Positions 53,675 through 62,092 of a stretch of DNA of 64,000 bases are shown here, in pieces (the first letter of the stretch is position 1; each line of letters starts with the position of its first letter). The stretch is from NCBI RefSeq assembly GCF_023556315.2, contig NZ_CP116221.1:744001-808000 (forward strand). The letters run 5' to 3'. Origin of the DNA: Psychroserpens ponticola. Its GTDB lineage: Bacteria; Bacteroidota; Bacteroidia; Flavobacteriales; Flavobacteriaceae. The notes below the pieces were generated by a model. That model was not told the DNA's origin. It searched no databases and saw nothing but the letters and a program-made list of their open reading frames with translations. The translations under genes were made by a program, and so were the position numbers.

Positions 53675-54607
53675 ATGAAAGACGGTTTATACGCAAAATT
53701 TAATACGACAAAAGGCGAAATTTTAGTCGCTTTAGAATTTGAAAAAACACCAGGAACAGTAGGTAACTTTGTTGCTTTAGCCGAAGGTAATTTAGAGAAT
53801 TCTGCTAAGCCTCAAGGAACTCCTTATTATGATGGATTGAAATTCCACAGAGTAATTCCTGATTTTATGATTCAAGGTGGTTGTCCACAAGGAGCTGGTA
53901 CTGGAAATCCAGGTTATAAATTTGATGATGAGTTTCATCCAGATTTAAAACATGATGCTCCAGGAATTTTATCTATGGCAAATGCTGGACCAGGAACAAA
54001 CGGAAGCCAGTTTTTCATCACTCATATAGAGACACCTTGGTTAGATAACAATCATACTGTTTTTGGAAAAGTACAAGAAGGACAAGATGTTGTTGATGCG
54101 ATTTCGCAAGATGATGCTATTGAAACGTTAAAAATTATAAGAGTTGGAGCTGCTGCCGAAAACTTTAATGCAGTTGAAGCATTTAGAACTTTTGAAGGTT
54201 CAAGAGAAAAGCGTGTAGCTGCTGAGCGTGAAGCTGCAAGAGCTGAATTAGATAAATTAGCTTCAGGTTTTGAAGAAACTAAAAGCGGATTGCGTTACCA
54301 AATCATTCAAAAAGGTGATGGTACATCTGCTGAAGCTGGTAAAACAGTTTCTGTACATTATAAAGGACAATTAGCTGATGGTACTGTGTTTGATTCGTCT
54401 TACAAAAGAAATGCACCTTTAGATTTTCAAGTAGGTGTTGGTCAGGTGATTGCTGGTTGGGATGAAGGTATTTGCCTTTTAAACGTTGGTGATAAAGCAC
54501 GCTTGGTTATTCCTAGCGATTTGGGTTATGGTTCTGCAGGAGCAGGAGGTGTAATTCCACCAGATGCTACTTTGGTATTTGATGTAGAATTGATGGATGT
54601 AAAGTAA
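53675..54607 (+). CDS. Dual-family immunophilin: cyclophilin fused to FKBP peptidyl-prolyl isomerase
   Basis: A 310-residue protein. Residues about 1-165 are a cyclophilin, with FHRVIPDFMIQGG, GTNGSQFFITHIETPWLDNNHTVFGKV. A linker of about 40 residues rich in Ala, Glu and Arg, likely helical, leads to an FKBP domain at about 205-310, with VSVHYKGQLADGTVFDSS, VIAGWDEGICLLNVGDKA, LGYGSAGAGGVIPPDATLVFDVEL. Both domains accelerate cis-trans proline isomerisation and can act as chaperones. No signal peptide is seen, so it is cytoplasmic. Such cyclophilin-FKBP fusions are known as dual-family immunophilins. Confidence 0.93.
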   Translation: MKDGLYAKFNTTKGEILVALEFEKTPGTVGNFVALAEGNLENSAKPQGTPYYDGLKFHRVIPDFMIQGGCPQGAGTGNPGYKFDDEFHPDLKHDAPGILSMANAGPGTNGSQFFITHIETPWLDNNHTVFGKVQEGQDVVDAISQDDAIETLKIIRVGAAAENFNAVEAFRTFEGSREKRVAAEREAARAELDKLASGFEETKSGLRYQIIQKGDGTSAEAGKTVSVHYKGQLADGTVFDSSYKRNAPLDFQVGVGQVIAGWDEGICLLNVGDKARLVIPSDLGYGSAGAGGVIPPDATLVFDVELMDVK

Positions 54608-54689
54608 GCAAAGAGCCAAATTTTGTTTAAGCAAAACTTGAGTGAATCGGTTTATCCCGAACTTGTTTCAGGACTCATTTGAATAAAAG

Positions 54690-54716
54690 AAAAGCACCTT
54701 TATAGGTGCTTTTTTT
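54690..54716. terminator. Bidirectional intrinsic terminator
   Basis: AAAAGCACCT (54690-54699) pairs perfectly with AGGTGCTTTT (54704-54713) around a four-base loop, with a T-run to 54716 on the plus strand and an A-run start on the other side. It lies between the plus-strand immunophilin gene and the convergent DUF721 gene, and can serve both. Confidence 0.85.
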
Positions 54717-54736
54717 ATGTCTTAATTTTTAGAAGT

Positions 54737-55033
54737 CTAACGTAAGACTAATTTGTAAATAGCGTCTTTACCTAAAGATTCATTCAACATTTTAATGATT
54801 TTTTCCTTACCATAACTTAATTCTTCACGTAATACACTTGAACTTAATTGTACATAAAGTACGTCGCGTTCTAATATAATATTGGTAGTATAATTATTTA
54901 CACCATTGCCCATCATTTTTGCCCAAGCTTCTCTTACATTGACTTTGTCTAAGCCAGTTTGTAGATTATTAGCATCGACAAATTCCTTTAAGATATCACT
55001 AATGGGTTGATTGTCGTTATTGCGTTTTGCCAT
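54737..55033 (-). CDS. DUF721/DciA-like protein
   Basis: A 98-residue protein with ISDILKEFVDANNLQTGLDK, VREAWAKMMGNGVNNYT and VLYVQLSSSVLREELSYGKEKII, the DUF721 pattern. The family includes DciA, the proposed loader of the replicative helicase in bacteria without DnaC. It is downstream of recF with one lipoprotein gene between, an arrangement often found for DUF721 proteins. The role as helicase loader in this organism is inferred. Confidence 0.85.
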   Translation of the reverse strand: MAKRNNDNQPISDILKEFVDANNLQTGLDKVNVREAWAKMMGNGVNNYTTNIILERDVLYVQLSSSVLREELSYGKEKIIKMLNESLGKDAIYKLVLR

Positions 55034-55051
55034 GTCAATTTTAATTAAGTC

Positions 55052-55474
55052 TTACTCTAAATTTAAAGGTACATACCGTTTATAAAGGTACATATCTTTA
55101 TTGGTATTTATGATTAATAATTTGTCTTTATCAGCATTCAAAACGGTTTCTTTCCAATTTGAATAAAGTGTAGAATACATAAGATGTAAGCTATCGTTTT
55201 CTATTTTAACCTCAATTCGTTCTTTGTCAGTGGACGTTTCATAAGTGCCAGATAAATTTGGTTTCAACTTTGTTCTAAATCCAATTAAACCATCTGTGAT
55301 TTCAATATAATCAACCGTGTCATTGTAATTATATGATTTTTTTGAACCATCAGAAAGTGTTACTTCTTCAATTTCCCAATACCCATTAAGATGAGGTACA
55401 AAAGATTTTGGGTCTTTTGAACAACTTAAAAATATAAGTATTAAGACGAATAAACTAATTTTTTTTATATTCAT
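55052..55474 (-). CDS. Lipocalin-like lipoprotein
   Basis: A 140-residue protein with a type II signal peptide ending in FLSC at residue 18 (MNIKKISLFVLILIFLSC). The mature part, with NGYWEIEEVTLSDG near the start, resembles small lipocalin-like beta-barrels that are common in Flavobacteriia. It lies between recF and the DUF721 gene with tight gaps of one and 18 bases. Its role is unknown. Confidence 0.75.
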   Translation of the reverse strand: MNIKKISLFVLILIFLSCSKDPKSFVPHLNGYWEIEEVTLSDGSKKSYNYNDTVDYIEITDGLIGFRTKLKPNLSGTYETSTDKERIEVKIENDSLHLMYSTLYSNWKETVLNADKDKLLIINTNKDMYLYKRYVPLNLE

Positions 55475-55475
55475 A

Positions 55476-56555
55476 TTATAGTTTAAAAATTTTATACGAT
55501 TGATGAATTTGCTTGACTACATTTTCCGTACGTTCAGCATGTGTGTCACTTATAAATAATTGACCGAAGTCCTTATTATCAACCAAACCAATAATTTGAG
55601 CGACTCGTTGTTCATCTAATTTGTCAAAAATATCATCTAAAAGTAATAAAGGTGTGACACCACTTTGTTGTTTTACAAAATCAAATTGGGCTAATTTTAA
55701 AGCAATTAAAAATGATTTTTGTTGACCTTGACTGCCAAATTTTTTAATTGGATGTGTTTCAATTTCAAAACTTAAATCATCTTTATGAATGCCTACACTA
55801 GTATATTGCAGAGCTTTGTCTTTATTAATGCGTTGCATAAGAAGTGCATTTAAATCATCTTCATGCAAATCACTTTTATAACTAAGGTTTACAATTTCGT
55901 TTTTATTACTTATAGCTTCATAACGTTGTTTGAAAATAGGAATAAAGGCTTCTAGAAATTCAGATCTTGTCTTAAATATTTCTGAGCCATAGGTATGAAG
56001 TTGTTCATTATAGACCTCTAAAGTATCTAGGTTGAATGTATTATTTAATGCGAAATATTTCAATAATGCATTTCGTTGTGATAACACTTTATTGTAGCTA
56101 ATTAAATTGTTAAGATATCCTTTGTCACTTTGTGAAATCACACTGTCAATAAACTTTCGTCTTGTGTCACTTCCTTCAATAATTAAGTCACGATCTGCTG
56201 GAGAAATGATAACTAATGGAATAAATCCGATATGGTCACTAAATTTTTCATAAGCTTTTCCATTGCGTTTAATCATTTTTTTTTGACCTCGCTTAAGCGA
56301 AACTATAATTTTTTCGGTACGTTCGTGCTTATCAAAAATCCCGTCAACTACAAAAAACTCGGCATTATGTTTTATGTTTTGAGTCGCTACAGGATTAAAA
56401 TAACTTTTCCCTAAAGATAGGTGATATATGGCGTCTAGGACATTTGTTTTGCCAACTCCATTAAACCCAACAAAGCAATTAATCTTATTGTCGAACTCAA
56501 AATCTTGACTTTCAAAATTCTTGTAATTGACCAAGCTAAGGGTTTTTAAAATCAT
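55476..56555 (-). CDS. recF: DNA repair protein RecF
   Basis: A 359-residue SMC-like ATPase that helps load RecA at gaps. Walker A is [17 protein letters not shown], the signature is [17 protein letters not shown], and Walker B is [23 protein letters not shown]-like D-loop region is at [10 protein letters not shown]. The length is normal. It is divergent from the TPR gene across 121 bases. Confidence 0.95.
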   Translation of the reverse strand: MILKTLSLVNYKNFESQDFEFDNKINCFVGFNGVGKTNVLDAIYHLSLGKSYFNPVATQNIKHNAEFFVVDGIFDKHERTEKIIVSLKRGQKKMIKRNGKAYEKFSDHIGFIPLVIISPADRDLIIEGSDTRRKFIDSVISQSDKGYLNNLISYNKVLSQRNALLKYFALNNTFNLDTLEVYNEQLHTYGSEIFKTRSEFLEAFIPIFKQRYEAISNKNEIVNLSYKSDLHEDDLNALLMQRINKDKALQYTSVGIHKDDLSFEIETHPIKKFGSQGQQKSFLIALKLAQFDFVKQQSGVTPLLLLDDIFDKLDEQRVAQIIGLVDNKDFGQLFISDTHAERTENVVKQIHQSYKIFKL

Positions 56556-56627
56556 AAAACAGACCGGAATATTTGTGTTTGGGTTTAGTTTAAAGTAAGA
56601 AGAAGTAAAAATAACAAATAATTTACC

Positions 56628-56657
56628 TTTTAAATCCCAATAAAAATTTTATTTTTG
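56628..56657 (+). promoter_or_regulatory. Candidate promoter for the TPR-ribH unit
   Basis: TATTTTTG (56650-56657) is a full TAnnTTTG match. A TTTT at 56628-56631 is 18 bases upstream, a weak -33. The start codon of the TPR gene is 20 bases after the -7 box. Confidence 0.5.
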
Positions 56658-56676
56658 CGGGCACAAATATAGAATT

Positions 56677-57441
56677 ATGGCAACATATAAGAAAAGAGGT
56701 TACAAACCAAAAACTAAAGAAGAGAAAGTTGAGGCTATCGAAGAAAACTCAACAACTGCTGAAGTTTTTAATACCTTGGATGAAGGAGCTTCTAAAGCTG
56801 AAGATTGGGCTGTTAAGAATCAGAAGAATATTTTCATATTAATTGGTCTTGCTGCTGTTATAGTTTTAGGTTACTTAGGGTATAATAAATTTATAGCCGA
56901 ACCTAAAGCAGACGAAGCTATGAATGAAATGTTCACAGCTCAAAAATATTTTGAGGAAGCGGTTAATGGAACTGCTAAAGATTCATTATATAATCTAGCA
57001 CTTGCAGGTGGAGAAGGAAAATATGGTATGTTAGATATTGTTAGCGAATATGGTAGTACACGAGCTGGAAATTTAGCTAACTATTATGCAGGAATAGCAT
57101 ACTTAAATCTTAAAGATTATACAAATGCTGTGAAGCACTTAAGTGATTTTAAAACTGATGATGCAGTTTTAGGACCTGTTGCTAAAGGAGGAATTGGTGA
57201 TGCATTTGTTCAATTAAATCAGCCTGAAGATGCTTTAGGTTATTATGAAAAAGCTATTGCTGGTTCAACAAATGAGTATACTACACCAATGTATTTGTTT
57301 AAAGCTGCTAATGTTGCTTTAGGACTTGGACAAGCTGATAAAGCTTTGGGATATTTCAAAAGAATAAAAGAAGAATTTTCAAGCGCTGCTGAAGCTACGA
57401 ATATTGATGTCTTTATAGGAAGAGCAGAGGCAAAGAACTAA
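56677..57441 (+). CDS. Membrane-anchored tetratricopeptide-repeat protein
   Basis: A 254-residue protein. Residues 1-48 are charged and cytoplasmic, a single membrane segment lies at about 50-70 (IFILIGLAAVIVLGYLGY), and the rest holds TPR-like helices such as NLANYYAGIAYLNLKDYTNA, GDAFVQLNQPEDALGYYEKA and ANVALGLGQADKALGYFKRI. The layout resembles YfgM-type ancillary SecYEG proteins. It is six bases upstream of ribH. Its function is unknown beyond protein-protein contacts. Confidence 0.85.
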   Translation: MATYKKRGYKPKTKEEKVEAIEENSTTAEVFNTLDEGASKAEDWAVKNQKNIFILIGLAAVIVLGYLGYNKFIAEPKADEAMNEMFTAQKYFEEAVNGTAKDSLYNLALAGGEGKYGMLDIVSEYGSTRAGNLANYYAGIAYLNLKDYTNAVKHLSDFKTDDAVLGPVAKGGIGDAFVQLNQPEDALGYYEKAIAGSTNEYTTPMYLFKAANVALGLGQADKALGYFKRIKEEFSSAAEATNIDVFIGRAEAKN

Positions 57442-57447
57442 TATACT

Positions 57448-57930
57448 ATGGCTACTGCAAACCATAACTTATCTAATTACGATAAAAGCACAATCCCAAA
57501 CGCGAAAGATTTTCGGTTTGGGATTGTTGTTTCAGAATGGAATGATAATGTGACAAACGGACTTTTTAAAGGGGCTTTAGATGCTTTATTAGATTGTGGA
57601 GCATTACCTGAAAATGTCATTAAATGGGATGTGCCAGGAAGTTTTGAGTTAATTTATGGCTCAAAAAAAATGATAGAACAAAATGTAGATGTTGTTATTG
57701 CTATTGGTTGTGTGATTCAAGGCGAAACAAAACACTTCGATTTTGTCTGTGATGGTGTCACTCAAGGCATTAAAGACTTAAATTTGACCACTAACACTCC
57801 TGTGATTTTTTGTGTGTTAACCGATAATAACATGCAGCAATCTATAGATCGTTCTGGAGGTAAACATGGTAATAAAGGTACAGAAGCAGCTATTGCTGCA
57901 ATTAAAATGGCAGATCTAAACTTGAAGTAA
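57448..57930 (+). CDS. ribH: 6,7-dimethyl-8-ribityllumazine synthase
   Basis: A 160-residue enzyme that condenses an aminouracil with dihydroxybutanone phosphate in riboflavin synthesis. Motifs are VVSEWNDNVTNGLFKGA, WDVPGSFELIYGSKKM, and AIGCVIQGETKHFDFV, with the catalytic His in the last. GKHGNKGTEAAIAAIKM closes the protein. It lacks other rib genes in the neighbourhood. It is probably co-transcribed with the TPR gene. Confidence 0.95.
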   Translation: MATANHNLSNYDKSTIPNAKDFRFGIVVSEWNDNVTNGLFKGALDALLDCGALPENVIKWDVPGSFELIYGSKKMIEQNVDVVIAIGCVIQGETKHFDFVCDGVTQGIKDLNLTTNTPVIFCVLTDNNMQQSIDRSGGKHGNKGTEAAIAAIKMADLNLK

Positions 57931-58054
57931 GTTTATTTAACTGGTTTTAACTCACTTGCCAACTTCATTATTGTTAACAATTTTTAAGACTTCAAAACTT
58001 ATATTTCCTTGTAAATTCAGTACTTTTGAGATATAACATCTATTAGGTTTTGTA

Positions 58055-58279
58055 GTGAGCTTATTTCAGCAACAAAAAAATAAACGCTTCAGTTATATAC
58101 CTAGGCATCTTAGAGATTCCAAAAGCAATTCAGATAATAATATCAAATCGCAATGGAAAACTGTAAGAAATCAAGGTAAATACTCAAGTAAATCCTCGAA
58201 TAAATTAGTAATGCTATTAATTGGTTTAGGAATGATAATTGCGGTTTGGTTTATATTAACTCATTACGAAATATCATAA
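58055..58279 (+). CDS. Small single-span membrane protein, paralogue of the next gene
   Basis: A 74-residue protein starting at a GTG. Its N-terminal KNKRFSYIPRHLRD resembles KNKKYSYTPRYYKG of the following gene, and both end in a single membrane segment (here LVMLLIGLGMIIAVWFIL, about 50-68). The loop between is basic and serine-rich. It lies two bases upstream of its paralogue. Such proteins sit upstream of mutL in related genomes, as I recall. The function is unknown. Confidence 0.7.
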   Translation: MSLFQQQKNKRFSYIPRHLRDSKSNSDNNIKSQWKTVRNQGKYSSKSSNKLVMLLIGLGMIIAVWFILTHYEIS

Positions 58280-58281
58280 TT

Positions 58282-58569
58282 ATGGGAATTCTAAACACAC
58301 GTAAAAATAAAAAGTATAGTTACACTCCTCGCTATTATAAAGGTGAAGGGAGTCCTTATGAACTTAAACATAAGTTTGATGAGTATCGTGTAACTGTGAC
58401 AAATCATAAAGGTCTTAAGACAAAGCTTAATAATGCTATTGAGGATTATAAATACAACGATGATAAATCAGGTGCTAATAGTCGTATCATGATAATTATT
58501 GGTATTTTAATTTTGGTGTTCTTATTTGTTATAGATTTTGATCTCTCTATTTTCTATTCAAATAGCTAA
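58282..58569 (+). CDS. Small single-span membrane protein upstream of mutL
   Basis: A 95-residue protein. The N-terminal signature is MGILNTRKNKKYSYTPRYYK, followed by a charged region and a C-terminal membrane segment (IMIIIGILILVFLFVIDF, about 72-90). Homologues in Flavobacteriia are, to my memory, often labelled riboflavin synthase subunit beta, which the sequence does not support; the label probably leaked from ribH next door. Its stop overlaps the mutL start by one base (TAATG). ATG 58282 is used rather than an upstream start at 58246. Confidence 0.78.
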   Translation: MGILNTRKNKKYSYTPRYYKGEGSPYELKHKFDEYRVTVTNHKGLKTKLNNAIEDYKYNDDKSGANSRIMIIIGILILVFLFVIDFDLSIFYSNS

Positions 58570-60428
58570 TGGCAGACATTATTCAACTTTTACCAGATCA
58601 TGTTGCTAACCAAATCGCAGCAGGCGAAGTCGTACAGCGTCCAGCTTCTGTGGTTAAAGAATTACTTGAAAATGCTATTGACGCAGGTTCAACATTTATA
58701 AAGCTAATTATTAAAGATGCTGGAAAAACGTTAATTCAAATCATTGACGATGGTAAAGGGATGAGTACAACAGATGCTCGATTAAGTTTTGAACGTCATG
58801 CAACTTCTAAAATTCGTTCTGCCGAAGATTTATTCAGTTTAAATACTAAAGGATTTCGTGGCGAAGCTCTTGCCAGTATTGCTGCAATTGCGCATGTAGA
58901 ATTAAAAACCAAACAAGAACAAGATGAGCTAGGTACTCAAATTGAAATTGAAGGTAGTGAAATAAAATCCCAAGAAGTTGTTGTAACTCCAAAAGGAACG
59001 TCGATTGCTGTGAAGCATTTGTTTTTCAATATTCCTGCAAGACGAAATTTTTTGAAATCGAACAATGTAGAGTTAAGGCATATTATTGATGAATTTCATC
59101 GTGTGTCTTTAGCACATCCTGATATCTCCTTTACAATGTTTCATAACGGAAGTGAAAGTTTTAACCTTCCTAAAAGTAATTATAGACAGCGTATTGTCAA
59201 TATTTTTGGAGGTAAAACTAATGAGAAATTAGTACCTGTAGAAGAAGAAACTGAAGTTTTAAAAGTCTCTGGTTTTGTTGGTAAACCTGAGTTTTCTAGA
59301 AAAACAAGAACCGAACAATTTTTCTTTGTTAATAACCGATTCATTAAAAGTGCTTACCTCAATCATGCTATTAATGCTGCATTTGAAGGCCTGATGAAAG
59401 ATGGAAGTCATCCAAGTTATTTCCTAAACTTAACTGTCGATCCAAAAACAATAGATATAAATATTCATCCAACTAAAACTGAAATTAAGTTCGATGATGA
59501 ACATACACTATATGCAATTTTGCGTTCCTCTGTGAAGCATAGTCTAGGACAGTTTAATATTGCTCCAGTTTTAGATTTTGATCGTGACAAAAATCTTGAT
59601 ACACCTTACGATTTTGAAAGGAAAAAAGTGTCTAATCCAACCGTTGAAGTAGATCGAAGTTTTAATCCCTTCCAAGAGGAAAAATCGCCAAGTAAATCTA
59701 GTAGTTTTTCAATGCCATATAAAAAAGAACCTGCTGCACAATGGGAAAGTTTGTATGTTGGACTTGAAAGTAAAGGCACAAAATCTACACAGGAGTTTAG
59801 AGAAGTTGAGTTTGAGAGTCAGCCAGAGAATGAATCCCTTTTTAAGGAGAATAGTTCTATTGAAACTAAACAAAGAACATATCAGTTACACAATAAATAT
59901 ATAATTAGCACAATTAAATCTGGTATGCTGATTTTAGATCAACATCGAGCGCATCAACGTGTGCTTTATGAAGGTTTATTAAAGCATACGATGCGGAAAG
60001 AAGCGATAAGTCAGCAGCTATTATTCCCATTGCAATTGCAATTTTCATCTTCTGAAATGGAATTATTACTACGCTTAAAAGAAGATTTAGAACATACAGG
60101 ATTTGTGTTCTCTAAATTTGAAGACACGACCATTGAAATCACAGGTGTTCCTGTAAATGTGCCTGAAAGTGAAGTGTCCATCATTTTAGAACAGCTTATC
60201 AGTGATGCCGAACAAGAAGTACCAGATAGTAATTTTAGCTCCACTGATTTGCTTGCTAAATCATTGTCTAAAAGTTTAGCTATTAAAGGTGGACAATCTT
60301 TATCAAATATGGAGCAGGAACATTTGGTAAATAGCTTATTCGCTTGTAAGGAACCTTCAGTTTCGCCAACCAATAGAACTACATTTATTACCATGAGTGT
60401 AGATGATTTTGATAAAAAATTTATGTAA
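58569..60428 (+). CDS. mutL: DNA mismatch repair protein MutL with altered endonuclease motif
   Basis: A 619-residue GHKL ATPase. The N-terminal half has ELLENAIDAGSTFIKL, IDDGKGMS and TKGFRGEALASIAAI, the three ATP-binding motifs. The C-terminal dimerisation domain runs from about 435 to 619. The endonuclease motif DQHA(x)2E(x)4E reads DQHRAHQRVLYE at 457-468, so Arg460 and Gln463 replace Ala and the metal-binding Glu. The late CPHGRP-like motif is absent. It should bridge MutS recognition to repair but may lack intrinsic nicking. The gene is tightly linked to the small membrane protein upstream and the rhomboids downstream. Confidence 0.95.
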   Translation: MADIIQLLPDHVANQIAAGEVVQRPASVVKELLENAIDAGSTFIKLIIKDAGKTLIQIIDDGKGMSTTDARLSFERHATSKIRSAEDLFSLNTKGFRGEALASIAAIAHVELKTKQEQDELGTQIEIEGSEIKSQEVVVTPKGTSIAVKHLFFNIPARRNFLKSNNVELRHIIDEFHRVSLAHPDISFTMFHNGSESFNLPKSNYRQRIVNIFGGKTNEKLVPVEEETEVLKVSGFVGKPEFSRKTRTEQFFFVNNRFIKSAYLNHAINAAFEGLMKDGSHPSYFLNLTVDPKTIDINIHPTKTEIKFDDEHTLYAILRSSVKHSLGQFNIAPVLDFDRDKNLDTPYDFERKKVSNPTVEVDRSFNPFQEEKSPSKSSSFSMPYKKEPAAQWESLYVGLESKGTKSTQEFREVEFESQPENESLFKENSSIETKQRTYQLHNKYIISTIKSGMLILDQHRAHQRVLYEGLLKHTMRKEAISQQLLFPLQLQFSSSEMELLLRLKEDLEHTGFVFSKFEDTTIEITGVPVNVPESEVSIILEQLISDAEQEVPDSNFSSTDLLAKSLSKSLAIKGGQSLSNMEQEHLVNSLFACKEPSVSPTNRTTFITMSVDDFDKKFM

Positions 60429-60435
60429 TTAATTT

Positions 60436-61212
60436 ATGATGAGAGGTATTACAGATACGGTAAAACATTTAATTATTATTAATGTTATAATGTTCATTGG
60501 GACATTGTTTGTTGGTAATGGCGAGTTATTTTATAGATGGTTTGCATTATATTTTCCACAGAATGAATTGTTTCAGCCATGGCAAATTATTACACATATG
60601 TTTATGCATGGAGGAGCAAATTTGCAAAATTTAAGTATTACACATCTTTTGTTTAATATGTTTGCGTTATGGATGTTTGGAACTGCAGTTGAATCACAAT
60701 TGGGAAGTAAGAAATTCTTATTTATATATATGTCTGCAGGATTTGGAGCTGTATTATTTCAATTAGGATATTATTACTTTAATTATTTACCAACTTTTTC
60801 AGAATTGCAAGCTTCAGGACTTTCAATTGATACCATTAATGATATTATGAATACTGGAAAATGGAATTTCCAGACTACAGATATACAAGAGGCACAGTTG
60901 AATAAATTATATCCAATTTATAACGCTTCCATGGTTGGAGCATCAGGTTGTATTATGGGAATTCTAGCAGCTTTCGGTATGATGAATCCAGAAGCTAAAC
61001 TTATGTTGATTTTCTTGCCAATACCTATAAAAGCCAAGTACTTTATTCCTGGAATTATTCTTTTAGATGTTATTTCTGCGGTAACTGGTCAGTCGTTCTT
61101 TAGCCCAAGTAACACCGCATATATGGCTCACATTGGTGGTGCTATAACCGGATTTATTATCATGTGGTACTGGAAAAAAAATCAGTTTAATCAAAATCGT
61201 TGGGATCGATGA
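60436..61212 (+). CDS. Rhomboid-family intramembrane serine protease, copy 1
   Basis: A 258-residue protein with six or more membrane segments. The catalytic dyad is the Ser in GASGCIMGI and the His in AHIGGAITG. The L1-loop region after the first helix holds PWQIITHMFMHGG, and the helix-2 His is in THLLFNMFALWMFG. It cleaves single-span membrane proteins. The ATG at 60436 or 60439 is used. It overlaps the second rhomboid by four bases (ATGA). Confidence 0.92.
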   Translation: MMRGITDTVKHLIIINVIMFIGTLFVGNGELFYRWFALYFPQNELFQPWQIITHMFMHGGANLQNLSITHLLFNMFALWMFGTAVESQLGSKKFLFIYMSAGFGAVLFQLGYYYFNYLPTFSELQASGLSIDTINDIMNTGKWNFQTTDIQEAQLNKLYPIYNASMVGASGCIMGILAAFGMMNPEAKLMLIFLPIPIKAKYFIPGIILLDVISAVTGQSFFSPSNTAYMAHIGGAITGFIIMWYWKKNQFNQNRWDR

Positions 61213-62084
61213 CCTCGTTAGCATACGACATAAAAGACAAGCTAAAACACCTTAATGTTTTTGAAAAGATTATTGCTGTAAATGTTTTAGTTTTTTTTAC
61301 AAGCTGGTTGCTTAAGGTATTTCTAAAAACGCCTAGAGTAGATACACTATCTTGGTTTGAATTGCCTAAAGATATCTTTGATTTTATAGCGCAGCCTTGG
61401 TCGATCATTACGTATGGCTTTATACATTACAGACCTTTCCATTTATTATTTAATATGATTGTTCTGTATTTTATTTCAAGGACTATGGTGAATTTGTTTC
61501 CAAAAAAACAATCCCTAAATATATACTTCCTTGGTATAATAGCAGGAGCATTGGCTTACTTAGCTGTGTATAATATAATGCCAGATAGCTTTTCTGATAC
61601 AGTAGGAGCATTAGTTGGTGCATCTGCAGGAGTGAATGCTTTACTTATTTTTTTATGTGCTTATATGCCGAATCGTGAAACTAAATTTTTTGCAATAACA
61701 ATTAAATTGTGGCATATTGGTTTGGCTATTGTTTTAATTGATTTTATTGGGCTTTTTGGAGCTAATCAAGGAGGTAAAATAGCACATTTAGGCGGTAGTT
61801 TTCTAGGATATTTATATGCTACACAATTGCTTAAAGGGACTGATATTGGTAAAGGCTTTGGGCAGTTTATGGATGTGATTTCAAATGTGTTTAAACCGAA
61901 GTCACCATTAAAAACGGTACATAGAAATAAAAAAAAACCGTTTGCTGGTCATAATAAAGAACAGTTTAATGAGTTTAATAATCAAAAAAAGATTGACCTT
62001 ATTCTTGATAAAATAAGTAAGAGTGGTTATGAAAGTCTAACCAATGAGGAAAAGACATTCCTATTTAAAGCAGGTAAAGATTAG
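61209..62084 (+). CDS. Rhomboid-family intramembrane serine protease, copy 2
   Basis: A 291-residue protein. The catalytic Ser is in VGASAGVNALLIF, and the His in AHLGGSFLGYLYA. Helix 2 carries FHLLFNMIVLYF. A C-terminal cytoplasmic tail of about 70 basic residues (KPKSPLKTVHRNKKKPF onwards) is extra to the rhomboid core. Its ATG at 61209 overlaps the TGA of copy 1, so the two are probably translated together and may form a pair. It precedes the EEP gene by eight bases. Confidence 0.9.
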   Translation: MTSLAYDIKDKLKHLNVFEKIIAVNVLVFFTSWLLKVFLKTPRVDTLSWFELPKDIFDFIAQPWSIITYGFIHYRPFHLLFNMIVLYFISRTMVNLFPKKQSLNIYFLGIIAGALAYLAVYNIMPDSFSDTVGALVGASAGVNALLIFLCAYMPNRETKFFAITIKLWHIGLAIVLIDFIGLFGANQGGKIAHLGGSFLGYLYATQLLKGTDIGKGFGQFMDVISNVFKPKSPLKTVHRNKKKPFAGHNKEQFNEFNNQKKIDLILDKISKSGYESLTNEEKTFLFKAGKD

Positions 62085-62092
62085 GTGTTTAA

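Noticed and set aside
54303-54500. Open frame opposite the FKBP domain
   Set aside because: It is fully covered by a conserved domain on the other strand and its composition is Gln/His-rich noise.
60011-60394. Open frame of 127 residues opposite mutL
   Set aside because: It is serine-rich, lies fully inside conserved mutL, and has no start signal or homology that I recognise.
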